From Duganella zoogloeoides (GTDB taxonomy: Bacteria > Pseudomonadota > Gammaproteobacteria > Burkholderiales > Burkholderiaceae_D): a DNA stretch of 64,000 bases. Location: positions 682,001 to 746,000 of the forward strand of contig NZ_CP140152.1 in NCBI RefSeq assembly GCF_034479515.1, written 5' to 3'. The notes under the pieces are model-generated. The model worked only from the letters and a program-made list of their open reading frames with translations. It was not told the DNA's origin and did no database searches. Positions 31,651 through 41,855 of the stretch are shown piece after piece (within the stretch, counting starts at the first letter, position 1; each line of letters begins with the position of its first letter). The position numbers and the translations under genes were made by a program.

Positions 31651-33702
31651 ATGACACCCCACACGTCCTCCCTGCCCGATACCGCGCCTGCATCCTTGCC
31701 TGCTTCACCCGTCACCCCGTTTGCCGCGCCGCATCCGGCCTATCGCGCCGATATCGACGGTCTGCGCGCGCTGGCCGTGTTGTCGGTGGTGCTGTACCAC
31801 GCGTTTCCGGCGCGCTTGCCCGGGGGCTTTGCCGGTGTCGATATTTTCTTTGTCATTTCCGGCTTCCTGATCGGCAGCATCCTGATCGCCGGCATCGAGC
31901 AGGGCAGCTTCCGGTTCGCTGATTTCTATGTGCGCCGGGTGCGCCGGATTTTCCCGGCGCTGATCCTGGTGCTGGCTGCCACCATGCTGTTCGGCTGGTT
32001 TGCCCTGTTCCCCGATGAGTACAAGATGCTGGGCACCCATGTGCTGGCCGGTGCCGGTTTCTTCTCGAACTTTTTCCTGTGGAGCGAAGTCGGCTACTTC
32101 GACACGGCGGCCGACACCAAGCCGCTGCTGCACTTGTGGTCGCTGGGCATCGAAGAACAGTTTTATATCGTCTGGCCGGTGCTGATGTGGCTGGCTTGGC
32201 GGCGCGGTGTCAGCGTGCTCACGCTGGCGTTGTCGGTGCTGGTGCTGTCGTTTGCCATCAACCTGGCCGGCGTCCACAAGTTCCCGAGCGCGACCTTCTA
32301 TTCGCCGGCCAGCCGGGTGTGGGAAATGTTGTTCGGCACCGTGCTGGCCTACCTGTCGGTGCACCGGATCAGGCTGTTCATCGGTGCGCGCCGGGACGGG
32401 CACGATCACGCTGGCGCCAGCGAGCACACCACGCTGTTCGAGCTGGGCAGCGCGCAGGTGCGCAACGTGGCGTCGGTGGCTGGGCTGTTGCTGATCGTGG
32501 CGGCGCTGGCCCTGCTGCGCGCCGACCGCCACTTTCCCGGCGGCTGGGCGCTGTTGCCGGTGCTGGGCGCCACCTTGCTGATCGCGGCCGGACCGCAAGC
32601 GCTGTGCAACCGCCTGCTGCTGTCCAATCGGGTCGCCGTGTGGTTAGGCCTGATCAGCTATCCGCTGTACCTGTGGCACTGGCCGCTGCTGGCGTTTGCG
32701 CGCATTGTCGAGTCGGGCCTGCCGTCGGCCAAAGTGCGCGGGTGCGCCGTGCTGGCGGCCGTGGTGCTGGCATGGCTGACGTACCGCCTGGTCGAGCGGC
32801 CGCTGCGCGGCGCCCGCAATGGCCGCATCAAGGTGGCCGTGCTGGCGGCCGCCATGCTGGCGCTGGTGGCGGTGGCTGCCGCCATTTACGCCGGCAATGG
32901 CTGGCCGCAGCGCGCCAGCGTGGTCGATAACGCCCTGCAGCAGCAGGACCTGGTGATTGTCGAGGACAAGGCCAATGCGGCGGCCTGCAAGCAGCGCTAC
33001 GGTTTTGCCTCGCTGTACGAATACTGCCTGCTCGACCAGCCGGCCCGGGACCCGACCGTGCTGCTGATCGGCGACAGCCATGGCTACCACCTGGTGGCCG
33101 GATTGACCCGCTACTACCGCTCGCAGGGCGAAAACCTCTGGTACCTGGGTACTCGCACCCCATTCCTGGGCATGCCCGATCGCGGCGACGGCTACCAGAA
33201 AGCCACCCCGATGATGCTCAAGCTGGCGCTGGAGACCCCCGGCATCAAGACCGTGATCGTGTCCACCAACGTCAAGCTGTACACGTATAACGCCGACGGT
33301 GTGGCGCTGGTGGCCGCCATGCGCGAAACCGTGCGCCAGCTGCTGGCGGCCGGTCGCGAAGTGATCCTGGTGTACGATGCGCCAGCCCTCGACTTCGAGC
33401 CGCGTGGCTGCCTGCGGCGGGCCGGTGTGGCCAGTTCACGCACCAACATCGATTGCGCCATGCCGCGCGCCGTGTTCGACCAGAACGTGGCGGCGCACAA
33501 GCCGGCATGGGACGCGCTGCTCAAGGAATTCCCGCAGGTACAGGTGTTCGACACGGCCGCGCCATTATGCGACGCCAAGCGCTGCCACGCGATGATCGGC
33601 ACCACGCTGATGTACCGCGACAACCACCATCTCAGCTATCGCGGCGACTTGTACATGGGCGAATTGTTTGCGCGCCAGCAGCTGGCGCGGCAGGGCAAAT
33701 AA
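31651..33702 (+). CDS. Acyltransferase-3/SGNH fusion (OafA-like)
   Basis: The 683-residue protein has a cytoplasmic start, then an Acyl_transf_3 domain with YRADIDGLRALAVLSVVLYH near residue 30, FFVISGFLIG, and about 10-11 transmembrane helices up to residue 415. A periplasmic SGNH hydrolase domain follows, with catalytic Ser476 in LLIGDSHG and D657xxH660 in YRDNHHLS. Such fusions O-acetylate surface polysaccharides. It converges on the glycan operon, which may supply its substrate. Confidence 0.88.
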   Translation: MTPHTSSLPDTAPASLPASPVTPFAAPHPAYRADIDGLRALAVLSVVLYHAFPARLPGGFAGVDIFFVISGFLIGSILIAGIEQGSFRFADFYVRRVRRIFPALILVLAATMLFGWFALFPDEYKMLGTHVLAGAGFFSNFFLWSEVGYFDTAADTKPLLHLWSLGIEEQFYIVWPVLMWLAWRRGVSVLTLALSVLVLSFAINLAGVHKFPSATFYSPASRVWEMLFGTVLAYLSVHRIRLFIGARRDGHDHAGASEHTTLFELGSAQVRNVASVAGLLLIVAALALLRADRHFPGGWALLPVLGATLLIAAGPQALCNRLLLSNRVAVWLGLISYPLYLWHWPLLAFARIVESGLPSAKVRGCAVLAAVVLAWLTYRLVERPLRGARNGRIKVAVLAAAMLALVAVAAAIYAGNGWPQRASVVDNALQQQDLVIVEDKANAAACKQRYGFASLYEYCLLDQPARDPTVLLIGDSHGYHLVAGLTRYYRSQGENLWYLGTRTPFLGMPDRGDGYQKATPMMLKLALETPGIKTVIVSTNVKLYTYNADGVALVAAMRETVRQLLAAGREVILVYDAPALDFEPRGCLRRAGVASSRTNIDCAMPRAVFDQNVAAHKPAWDALLKEFPQVQVFDTAAPLCDAKRCHAMIGTTLMYRDNHHLSYRGDLYMGELFARQQLARQGK

Positions 33703-33717
33703 TCAGGCGTCCCGGCT

Positions 33718-35781
33718 TTATGGCGCGTTCAAGGCGCCGACGGTCAGGCTCACCAGGCCGATGCCGAGCGTGCGCGGATCGCCATTGCCGCCATTGGCGG
33801 CGCTGGGGGCGGTCGGATGCGGTACGTCGAACACCAGTTCGGTCTGCCGGCCATCGGTATCGATGCGCACGGTGCGCTGGCCGATGGCGCCGGCGAATGC
33901 CAGCTCGCGTGTTGCTGTGCCCACGGTCAGCTTGACCGGTGCGCCAGCGTTGGGGCCGAACGCCTGGGCTTCGATGGTCAGCAGCATGTGGCGCGGCAGC
34001 GGCTGGGCAAAGCGCACCACGACCTGCTTGCTGTCGGACCAGGTGCCCCACGGTTCGGGCGCCGACAGGCCGGTGACTGTTACCAGGCTGGTGGGCGGCA
34101 CGCGCTTGAACGATACCGTGGCGACAATCCGGTCCGCCACCGGCGTGGGCGTCAGGCGCGTGAGCGTGTAATCGGGGGTGACCACCTGTGGCGCCAGGTC
34201 CGGGGCCAGCGCATGTTTGCCCAGCACCATCAGCGTCTCGACCCCGGCGGGCAGCATGCTGGCGTTGATCGCTGCGCCGGGCGGCAATATCAGCACCTGG
34301 CTGGCATGGCTGTCCACCTGGAACTGCGCGCGATACAGCAGGGCGGCGTCGTCGCCGGCCAGCAGCATGCGGTCGCGCTGCGCCGGGGTGAATTGCTGGT
34401 ACATCGCGTGGCCCGCCCGGTCCGCCGGCAGCGGATGAGTGGCGGCCACCAGCAGCATGATGGTCGAGGTGGCGGCGGAATTGATCGCCACCATGGGCAG
34501 CAGCACCCAGATGAAGCCCTGGCGCGCCAGCGCCGGGCGCCAGGCCCACACGATGACCAGCAGCAGCTGCACCGTCATCAGGCTATAGAAGCCGATCTTG
34601 AATACGCCAAGGTTCGCCAGCTCTGGCGAATCCACGATCGAATGCGGAAAGTGGCTGAACAGGTTCACCATCGCATACGCGATCAGCGCGGCAAACACCA
34701 GCGCCAGCGCGGTACGCAGGCGCTGGCCGAGGTTGGCCGTCAGCAGCGGCGAGGCGGCCAGCATCGGCAGCAACGGCAGCACGAAGCCGTAGTAGCGCAG
34801 GTGCAGCCGCGAACCTTCGATGGTGCCGGCCTGGGCAATCGAGGCGGTGAACGCGACCGTCAGGGCCATGGTGGCGCCCAGGGTAAGCACGGTGTACACC
34901 AGGGCATTGATGCCGGGCTTGCCGGCGGCAGCGCGGGCGGTCGGACTGGTGACAGCAGCGGCCACGGCGACCAGCGGCAACGCCCACATCAGCACCAGCG
35001 CCATCGCGTGGCCGTAAAAATTCCACAGCGCCGGCGGGAGCAGGCGCAGCGGCGAACTGCCGGCGCCGGCATGGCCGCTGTAGAAGCTGCCGATCATGTC
35101 GAGCCCGGGCGGTCCGGCCAGCAGCCAGCCCAGTCCCCATTTCACCGCCAGCATGCACGCTGCCATGACCACGGCAGCGAGCAGGCCGACAGCTGCGCGG
35201 CCGTCACGCCAGTTGCGCCAGACCGTGTACAGCATGATGGCCGGCAGCAGGAACAGGGCGTGGACTTTTACCAAGCTCATCAATCCAAGCGCCATCCCGG
35301 CCCACACGGCGCCGCGCGCCCCGGTGCCGCCAACTTCTCCCAGCATGAGCCAGGTCAGCACCCAGAAGCACAGGAAATACGTGGCTTCGGGCATGAAGAA
35401 CGACGTGTAGATATTGGTCGCACCGAGCAATACCGTCAGCGTGATCACGATTGCGGCCGGGCGGCCGGCGAGCGGCAGCGCCACCCGGTACATGAACGGC
35501 GCGGCCAGCAGGTACAGCACGGTATTGCCGAGGCGCGCGCATTCGAGGAATTCCGGGCCGCACGCATTGGTGGCGCGGAACAGCCACAGGTACAGGTACG
35601 ACGGCACCATCGCCTCGCCCAGCGGCGCCAGCCGCGCGTAGCGGCTGTAGCTCCACTCGTCGAGGAACACGACCGGGTACAGGCCATGGTTGCGGATCAG
35701 CAGGTACAGCAGGATTAACAGCACGCCCAAGGGGAGGGCATGGTGCGACAGGCGCGAGGTGAAGCGGGTAGGAGTGGTCAT
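33718..35781 (-). CDS. Membrane GT-C glycosyltransferase (GT39/ArnT-like)
   Basis: The protein has 687 residues from the ATG at 35781. It has eleven or more hydrophobic helices, with the typical Asp/Glu motif of polyprenyl-phosphate-sugar transferases in the first periplasmic loop (VVFLDEWSYSRYARL, near residues 38-52). A 200-residue periplasmic C-terminal part of beta structure follows. It should transfer a sugar from a lipid-phosphate donor to a glycan or lipid in the periplasm. It is the last gene of the glycan operon. The GT2 and GtrA genes upstream would make and flip its donor. Confidence 0.7.
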   Translation of the reverse strand: MTTPTRFTSRLSHHALPLGVLLILLYLLIRNHGLYPVVFLDEWSYSRYARLAPLGEAMVPSYLYLWLFRATNACGPEFLECARLGNTVLYLLAAPFMYRVALPLAGRPAAIVITLTVLLGATNIYTSFFMPEATYFLCFWVLTWLMLGEVGGTGARGAVWAGMALGLMSLVKVHALFLLPAIMLYTVWRNWRDGRAAVGLLAAVVMAACMLAVKWGLGWLLAGPPGLDMIGSFYSGHAGAGSSPLRLLPPALWNFYGHAMALVLMWALPLVAVAAAVTSPTARAAAGKPGINALVYTVLTLGATMALTVAFTASIAQAGTIEGSRLHLRYYGFVLPLLPMLAASPLLTANLGQRLRTALALVFAALIAYAMVNLFSHFPHSIVDSPELANLGVFKIGFYSLMTVQLLLVIVWAWRPALARQGFIWVLLPMVAINSAATSTIMLLVAATHPLPADRAGHAMYQQFTPAQRDRMLLAGDDAALLYRAQFQVDSHASQVLILPPGAAINASMLPAGVETLMVLGKHALAPDLAPQVVTPDYTLTRLTPTPVADRIVATVSFKRVPPTSLVTVTGLSAPEPWGTWSDSKQVVVRFAQPLPRHMLLTIEAQAFGPNAGAPVKLTVGTATRELAFAGAIGQRTVRIDTDGRQTELVFDVPHPTAPSAANGGNGDPRTLGIGLVSLTVGALNAP

Positions 35782-35786
35782 GGAGG

Positions 35787-36551
35787 TCAATTTCGATCGG
35801 CGCGCCAGGCGGCCAGTTGTTGCTGCATCTGCGGCCAGGTGAAGAAACGGCGCTGCTCATAGTACAGGTCGCCTGCATGCGGGCGCTGCAAGGTCCGCGC
35901 GGGCGCCACCGGTTGCAGGGTTTGCTCACCGCGCCGCAGGTAGTGCCACAGCACGAACGGGAACAGGCCGATCCAGGTCACCGCCTGCGATGGATAGGCC
36001 AGGCAGTAACGGCAAAACCGCAGGCGGTTTTTCCAGGGTATGGCGGTGCGTTCGACCGCGCCATTGGCGGGCAACGGGCGCAGCACGGTGAAGAACGGCT
36101 TCGGGATGCCGGCGCTGTTGTACAGCGCATACTGGCGCACGATGGCCAGCAGGCCGGCCGCCTGCGCGGTATCGACAGCCAGCGCGTGCAGCGCGTCGTG
36201 GTCGTGGTGGCCCCCTTCCCACGCCGGCACGCACAGCAGTTGCGGCGTGCCCGCCTCGCGGCACCAGCGCGCCAGCCAGGCCGCTGCCGGCGCCAGGTGA
36301 TGGGGCAGGCGGGCGTCGAGAATGGCCAGCTCGGCGCCGGGGAACACGATATCGTCCTGGGCCACGCCGATGGCGCCCAGCACGCGGCGCGACTCGGCCG
36401 CGCGGCGGGCCGACAGCTCGTCTGTCGGGCTGGTGGTGAAATAGGCGCAGCGCACGCGCAGCCCGCGCGCCAGGCAGTCGAGCATGGTTTGCCAGACGCC
36501 GAATTCGTCGTCGGGATGGGCGAACAGGAACAGGGCGGTGTCAGTAGGCAT
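35787..36551 (-). CDS. PIG-L-family deacetylase
   Basis: The 254-residue protein has the zinc motif AHPDDE at 11-16 and HHDH at 115-118, both intact, on the LmbE-like Rossmann fold (LFLFAHPDDEFGVWQ). It removes N-acetyl groups from amino sugars, likely glycan or precursor residues in this cluster. Its start overlaps the end of the GNAT gene by 11 bases; a deacetylase next to an acyltransferase suggests exchange of acyl groups on an amino sugar. Confidence 0.85.
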   Translation of the reverse strand: MPTDTALFLFAHPDDEFGVWQTMLDCLARGLRVRCAYFTTSPTDELSARRAAESRRVLGAIGVAQDDIVFPGAELAILDARLPHHLAPAAAWLARWCREAGTPQLLCVPAWEGGHHDHDALHALAVDTAQAAGLLAIVRQYALYNSAGIPKPFFTVLRPLPANGAVERTAIPWKNRLRFCRYCLAYPSQAVTWIGLFPFVLWHYLRRGEQTLQPVAPARTLQRPHAGDLYYEQRRFFTWPQMQQQLAAWRADRN

Positions 36552-37398
36552 CGAAGTCGAGGAAGGAAAAATCGATCGCTTCCGGCGCCAGCCGGCCCTG
36601 GTCGCTGCCGGCCAGCGGCAGCCAGATCAGGTTGAGCGGGGAAGGGCGCAGCCGCTGCGGAATATTCACGTAGCGGCCATAGCCGCCGTCGGCGTCCGGG
36701 CGCAGGCCCAGGAACAGGCGCAACGTGGCCGGTGCGGCGGTGCCCGCCTCGGGCAGCGCGATGGCCGGCGGCAGGCTGGCGGCGGCTACCTCGGCATACG
36801 CGTGCACCAGCGGCATGGCCGGTGCGTGGAACTGCCACAGGTCGCCGTGGCGGCGCGCACCCAGCGGCTTGCCGGGACAGGCGGCGCGCCAGGCCAGGCT
36901 GGCCTGGTCCCAGCGCCGCGCGAACGAACGGGGGCCGGGGCGCGGCGGCGGCAAGGTGCCAAAGCCGATCCGCGCTTCGAGCGGGCGCACCAGCTGGAAG
37001 TTGAGCTTGCGCAGGAAGCCGGGCGTGCTGTTGGCGTTGGCCACCCCGTACACGCCGTGGTAGCCGTGGCGGGCGCCGGCCTCGTACGTCAGCGCTGCCA
37101 GCTTGGTAAACAGGCCCTTGCCCTGGTGCGCCGGATGGGTGGCGGTATTGAGCGACAGCAGTACCGGCACCGTGGCGCCGTTGATGTCGGCGCGCGCGGC
37201 AATGCACACGTAGTGCGCCGCCAGCTGGTCGCCGTCCCAGGCGTCGAAGCCTACCGCCACGCCGTCCGGGTTGTCGCGGTACAGCCATTGCAAATAGGTC
37301 CGGGTAAATTTTTCGGTGCCCGGAAAACAGGCCGACAGCAGTTGCGCATACCTGGTCAGCGCATCGTCGTCGGTGCGAATCGGCAATAAAGTGGTCAT
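36541..37398 (-). CDS. GNAT-family N-acyltransferase
   Basis: The protein has 285 residues from the ATG at 37398. The acetyl-CoA-binding pattern LSLNTATHPAHQGKGLFTKL (about 81-100) with HGVYGVANANSTPGFLRKLNF is typical for GNAT enzymes acting on nucleotide or lipid-linked sugars. The C-terminal half is less conserved. It lies between gtrA and PIG-L genes with overlaps on both sides, so it is co-translated with them. Confidence 0.75.
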   Translation of the reverse strand: MTTLLPIRTDDDALTRYAQLLSACFPGTEKFTRTYLQWLYRDNPDGVAVGFDAWDGDQLAAHYVCIAARADINGATVPVLLSLNTATHPAHQGKGLFTKLAALTYEAGARHGYHGVYGVANANSTPGFLRKLNFQLVRPLEARIGFGTLPPPRPGPRSFARRWDQASLAWRAACPGKPLGARRHGDLWQFHAPAMPLVHAYAEVAAASLPPAIALPEAGTAAPATLRLFLGLRPDADGGYGRYVNIPQRLRPSPLNLIWLPLAGSDQGRLAPEAIDFSFLDFDAY

Positions 37399-37814
37399 CG
37401 GAAGATCCAGTATTTGCTGAGCAAAAAGCCGTTGCACGCCACGAGCGGCAGCGACACCAGTTTGCCAATCAAGGCGACGCCAGCTGTGGCATCGTTGACG
37501 GCACCCGCGCCCATGCCCGCGCGGGCCAGCACCAGTGCGGCGCTCACAAAGGCAATCGTGAGCAGGTAATTGAGCGCCACCACGCACAAAAAGCGCAGGA
37601 AGGCGCCGGCGCTGTGCAGGCGGCCGAAGGTCACGCGCGCATGGAACGCGTAATTGAGCAGCAGCCCCGTGGCGAAACCCGCGCTGGTAGCGGCCGCCAC
37701 GCTGAAACCCATGCCGGCCAGCAGCAGACCCTGCATCACGCCCACGTCGAGCGCGGAGCACAGCAGGCCGCCGCCCACGAACACCAGGAACTGGCGTTGG
37801 CGCAGCGCGTGCAT
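37395..37814 (-). CDS. gtrA: GtrA-family membrane protein
   Basis: The protein has 139 residues from the ATG at 37814; a GTG at 37826 overlapping the upstream stop is an alternative start. It has four transmembrane helices and the GtrA pattern FVGGGLLCSALDVGVMQGLL near the start and NYAFHARVTFGRL midway, ending NGFLLSKYWIFR. GtrA is thought to flip polyprenyl-phosphate-linked sugars. It is flanked by a GT2 of the dolichol-phosphate-sugar synthase type, its usual partner. Confidence 0.83.
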   Translation of the reverse strand: MHALRQRQFLVFVGGGLLCSALDVGVMQGLLLAGMGFSVAAATSAGFATGLLLNYAFHARVTFGRLHSAGAFLRFLCVVALNYLLTIAFVSAALVLARAGMGAGAVNDATAGVALIGKLVSLPLVACNGFLLSKYWIFR

Positions 37815-37818
37815 CAAT

Positions 37819-38829
37819 TTAATCACGCACCACCACCGCAGCCCGGGCAACCGATTTCTTCTGTACCACGCGGCGCGGCACTGCCGCGATATCGTAGGCC
37901 AGGAACGCCAGGATCAGCTGCATGCCCATCAGTACCGGCAGCGCCGATACCATTACCGTGCCAGCCGGCGTGGCCACGCCGTGCGCGGCCGCCTGCACCC
38001 AGTGCCAGGCGCCATACACGCTGCCGAACAGCAGCATGGACACGCCCATCGGCAGTTGCAGCGATGCCAGCGACATATTGCGCAGGTAGTAGTTGTAGAA
38101 CAAACGCTTGCCCAGGTTGCGCGCGTGCTTGACCATGAACTCGGTGACGATTTTCGAAATTTTCAGGTTGCTCACCTCGTCGCCATAGCTGGCATCCATC
38201 GGCACGTCCGCCACCACCGCCTGGATGGTATTGAGGCGGAACAGCATGTCGGACTCGAAAAAATACCGGCTGCTGATGCGGTCGAACGGCAGGTGGCGCG
38301 CGGCGTCCGCGTGCAGCGCGGTGTAGCCGTTGGTGGGATCGAACAAATCCCAGTAGCCGGACGACAGCTTGGTCATCAGCGACAGCACGGCGTTGCCGAA
38401 CAGGCGCATGACCGGCATTTGGCGGATTTTCTCGAGGTCGAAGAAGCGGTTGCCCTTGGTATAGTCGGCTTCACCGTTCAGGATCGGCGCGACGAAATGC
38501 GGCAGCAGCGCCGGATCCATCTGGCCGTCACCATCGATCTTGACCATGATGCGCATGCCGTCGGCCAGCGCGGCGCGGTAGCCGCTCATGACGGCGCCGC
38601 CCACGCCCTGGTTCTCGGTGTGCTGCACCACCACCACGCGCGGATCGCGGCACTCGGCGCGCACCAGCGCGCCGGACTGGTCGGGACAGCAGTCGTCCAC
38701 CACGTAAATGCGCGCCACTTCCGGGCCGATCGCGGCCAGCACGCCCAGGATGTGGCGCGTTACGCGGTAGCTGGGGATCACCACCGCGATGCGGTCGGCG
38801 TCGGGGGAGTACAGGTCGATCGGGTTCAT
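37819..38829 (-). CDS. gtrB: GT2 glycosyltransferase (polyprenyl-phosphate sugar synthase type)
   Basis: The 336-residue protein starts MNPIDLYSPDADRIAVVIPSY. The GT-A fold shows IYVVDDCCPDQSG and the metal site VKIDGDGQMDPALLP near residues 97-111, with two C-terminal membrane helices (MLLFGSVYGAWHWVQ, MVSALPVLMGMQLILAFL). This matches DPM1/GtrB-like enzymes that load a sugar onto a polyprenyl phosphate. ATGA overlap with the upstream glycosyltransferase stop shows coupling. Confidence 0.8.
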   Translation of the reverse strand: MNPIDLYSPDADRIAVVIPSYRVTRHILGVLAAIGPEVARIYVVDDCCPDQSGALVRAECRDPRVVVVQHTENQGVGGAVMSGYRAALADGMRIMVKIDGDGQMDPALLPHFVAPILNGEADYTKGNRFFDLEKIRQMPVMRLFGNAVLSLMTKLSSGYWDLFDPTNGYTALHADAARHLPFDRISSRYFFESDMLFRLNTIQAVVADVPMDASYGDEVSNLKISKIVTEFMVKHARNLGKRLFYNYYLRNMSLASLQLPMGVSMLLFGSVYGAWHWVQAAAHGVATPAGTVMVSALPVLMGMQLILAFLAYDIAAVPRRVVQKKSVARAAVVVRD

Positions 38830-41800
38830 GCAGCACCTAAGGAAGAAAAGGCCGGCGTGCCGGATGGAAGGGAAGTTAGCACGCGATACGGCTGCCGGCC
38901 ATCGAGTACGGGCGATACTTGCAGCGCTTGCAGCAATTGCGCGGTGCTGGCCTTCCAGGTCAGCCACGGCATGCCGGCGGAGCCGGGTGCGGCGCCAGCC
39001 GCGTGCAGGTCCAGCCAGTCGCGCAGCGCCTGCGCCAGGTCGGCCGGAGCGGTGCCGCTGAAGTAGCTGGCATGTGTGCCACCCACTTCGCGGAACACGG
39101 GCAGATCGCGCGCGATGATGGGCAGGCCGTGCTGGGCGGCTTCGATCAGCGGCAAGCCGAAGCCTTCGCCGTTCGAGGCCGCCACCAGCGCCGAGCAGGA
39201 CTGGTACAGCTTGAGCAGCATTTCGTCGGACACGCCGGCCAGCCAGAACAGGCGCCGTCCCCGCTCTGCGTGCTGTTCCAGTTGCCGCGCCAGCGCTTCC
39301 ATCATCCAGCCGGCCTTGCCCACGATGACCAGGTTGACATCGACGCCTTGCTGCCACAGCAGCTCGACCGCAGCGAGCGCCTGGGCCTGGCCCTTGCGCG
39401 GCTCCAGCGTACCCACCAGCAGCAGGCTGGAGCGTGCGGCGATGGCAGCCAGGATGTCGCTGGCGTCGGCCGGCAAGCCGGTGCTGGGCGCGCTGGCATC
39501 GATGTCGGCGCCAAGGTGGAAGTAACTGAGCGGCAACGGGTCCGCAGCGGCGCGGCCGCCCGGTGCAAAGGCGGGCCGCTGCGCCAGCCAGTCGTGCAAT
39601 TCGTCGGCCACGGCGCGCGAGATGCACACCAGGCCGTCGGCCACGGCGGCGATGGTGTCGAGGTAATCGCGGAAATAATCGTCGGTGCCGGCCGGGAACA
39701 TGGCCGGTTGCAGCACCGGCAGCAGGTCGTACACCACGAAATGCATGCGCACGCCACGGCGCCGCATGTCGAGCAACTGCGAACGGCTTTGAATGGTGAC
39801 GCCGGCAAACAGGTCGAGTCCGAGGAACAGGTCGCCGGCGCGCAGCTCCAGCGGCGCGTCTTCGAGCGCCACCGGCGGCAAGCCCAGCAATTTAAAGGTA
39901 TAGGCGCGCGCGTACCGGTAGGGCGCGCCGCCGCTGGTGCCGTACACGGGCTCGATGCGGTAGCCGGGCGGCGGCGCGGCGATCAGGTCGAGCAGGATGC
40001 TGCGCACCACGCGCTGGATGCCGGTGCGCAGATCGGTATGCACGAGCGCCGAGACATCGACGAACAGCTGGCGCGGGCCGCGTGGCAAGCGGTTGGCGGC
40101 AATCGCGGCGGCGGTCTCCATCAAGGCGCCGGCGGGCGCGGGCGACAAGCGGCGCAGCGCGTCCAGCAGTTCCGCGTAGTGGCGGTGCGGCTGGTGCGCG
40201 GCCAGGGTTTCGATCGCCTGGTGAAAGCGCGGCCCCACCTGTTGCGGCGTGTGGTGGGCAGCCATGTAGGCGCGCGCCCGGCCGGCCAGGTCGGCGCGCG
40301 CGGCGGCGTCGCGGTGCAGGTCGGTCAAGGCGGCGCCCAGCATGGCGGCGTCGCACACGTCGGGCAGTTGCACCAGCACGTCGGCGGGCAGATCGGTGTT
40401 GGAGCCGTGGGCGTTGACCACGGTGGGCAGGCCGTGCAGCAGGCAATCGAGCACCGACGCCGAGGTTTCGCCGCGCGTGCGGCTGCGCAGCTGGACGGCG
40501 GCGTCGGCGCCGGCCAGCCAGGTGGCGTACTGCTCGCTGCTGACGAAGCCGGTGATGTGGATGGTGGCCGCCGCTCCAGACTTGGCAATCCGGTGCGCAA
40601 TGGCGCTGCCGTAACGGTCGGGATCGGCCTTGCCGACGAACACCAGGTGGCAGCGGCGGTCGGCTGCCAGCGGGCTGGCCAGGAACGCTTCCAGCAGCAA
40701 ATCGTTGAGCTTGGTGACGCCCATCATGCCGAAGCTGCACACCACGAAGCTGTCCTCGGCCAGGCCCAGCGCGGACCGGGCCGCGGCGCGGGCGCGGCCG
40801 GCGTCATGGCCGGGCGGCAGGCCCCGGATCAGGGGCAAGGTCTGCCAGTCGGCGCCGGTGTCGGCGCCGTACCATTGCTGTGCCAGGCGCCGCGAAAAAT
40901 CGGAATGGACGATCACGCCGCTGGCGTGCTCGAGCACCTGCCAGTTGCATGGATAGGCCCAGACGGCGGCGTTGCGGCCATCGCGCGCGGCGGCCTGCAA
41001 GGCGCCGTAGCCGTGCGAGGCATACAGCGCCTGCGCCAGCGCCTGCGGCGCGTAGCCGTCGTGCTCCATCGCGTCGAGCAGGTTGCTGAGGAAGAAATCG
41101 TGCAGCACCACGATGCCGGGGTGGCGCTGCAATAGCGCGAACATGTGCTGGTGCACCGGGCTGTTGCCGAAATGGTAGAGCACGCGCTGGTACTGGCCGC
41201 CGTGCTGCTCGAACCAGGCGCAGTCGCGCACCGTGTAGCGCTGGGCCAGGTGGGCATCGGGCGCGGCGTCGACGATCAGCTCGATGTCGTAGTAATGTTC
41301 GAGCTCGGCCAACAGCTCGACGCTGTAGTCGGCAATGCCGGAATGCTGCGGCGGCAGCGGCGACAGGTAGGCCATCCGTGGTTTCGCGCCAGCGATGCTG
41401 CCGGCGCCGCCGACGCTGATGTCCGTGTCGGTGCCAGGCACGGCAGCCAGCAGCGCTTGCTGCACGGCTAGCGCGTCGGCGTTGGACATGCCGTGGATGA
41501 CGGGAATGGCCGCCAGGCTGTCGCCGTCGGTATCCGCCACGGGGGGGGCTGGTCGCCACACCACGTCGGCCTGCACGTCGCGCAGCAAGGTGTCGCGCAA
41601 CAGTGTGGCCGCCTGCCGGCGCCAGGCATCGGCGCCGCGCGCGGTGTCGAGCACCCGCACTTGCACTTGGGCGGGACGGGCAGCCAGCAGCGGCGCCAGC
41701 GCCAGCCGCGCGGCGTCGGACCGCTCGCCGTGCGCATGGTGCAGCAGCGCCACCACGGTGTGGCCGGCAGCGGCCAGCCCGGCTGCGGTGTTCGATACCT

Positions 41801-41852
41801 GTGCCAGGGTGGCGTCGTCCAGGCTCGGGTGTAAATCAATTGCGATACGCAT
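38826..41852 (-). CDS. Double GT4 (GT-B) glycosyltransferase
   Basis: The 1008-residue protein has two glycosyltransferase modules. The first is about 160-560, with YLSPLPPQHSGIADYSVELL, FVVCSFGMMGVTKLNDLLLE and LDCLLHGLPTVVNAHG. The second is about 600-990, with LFVDVSALVHTDLRTGIQRV, LLLVGTLEPRKGQAQAL, and NGEGFGLPLIEAAQHGLPII, the donor-binding E-x7-E type motif. The first 150 residues look like a further incomplete Rossmann half. Multi-domain enzymes of this type build repeating O-antigen or glycan chains with two linkages. It is the main chain-building candidate of the operon. Confidence 0.85.
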   Translation of the reverse strand: MRIAIDLHPSLDDATLAQVSNTAAGLAAAGHTVVALLHHAHGERSDAARLALAPLLAARPAQVQVRVLDTARGADAWRRQAATLLRDTLLRDVQADVVWRPAPPVADTDGDSLAAIPVIHGMSNADALAVQQALLAAVPGTDTDISVGGAGSIAGAKPRMAYLSPLPPQHSGIADYSVELLAELEHYYDIELIVDAAPDAHLAQRYTVRDCAWFEQHGGQYQRVLYHFGNSPVHQHMFALLQRHPGIVVLHDFFLSNLLDAMEHDGYAPQALAQALYASHGYGALQAAARDGRNAAVWAYPCNWQVLEHASGVIVHSDFSRRLAQQWYGADTGADWQTLPLIRGLPPGHDAGRARAAARSALGLAEDSFVVCSFGMMGVTKLNDLLLEAFLASPLAADRRCHLVFVGKADPDRYGSAIAHRIAKSGAAATIHITGFVSSEQYATWLAGADAAVQLRSRTRGETSASVLDCLLHGLPTVVNAHGSNTDLPADVLVQLPDVCDAAMLGAALTDLHRDAAARADLAGRARAYMAAHHTPQQVGPRFHQAIETLAAHQPHRHYAELLDALRRLSPAPAGALMETAAAIAANRLPRGPRQLFVDVSALVHTDLRTGIQRVVRSILLDLIAAPPPGYRIEPVYGTSGGAPYRYARAYTFKLLGLPPVALEDAPLELRAGDLFLGLDLFAGVTIQSRSQLLDMRRRGVRMHFVVYDLLPVLQPAMFPAGTDDYFRDYLDTIAAVADGLVCISRAVADELHDWLAQRPAFAPGGRAAADPLPLSYFHLGADIDASAPSTGLPADASDILAAIAARSSLLLVGTLEPRKGQAQALAAVELLWQQGVDVNLVIVGKAGWMMEALARQLEQHAERGRRLFWLAGVSDEMLLKLYQSCSALVAASNGEGFGLPLIEAAQHGLPIIARDLPVFREVGGTHASYFSGTAPADLAQALRDWLDLHAAGAAPGSAGMPWLTWKASTAQLLQALQVSPVLDGRQPYRVLTSLPSGTPAFSSLGAA

Positions 41853-41855
41853 GCT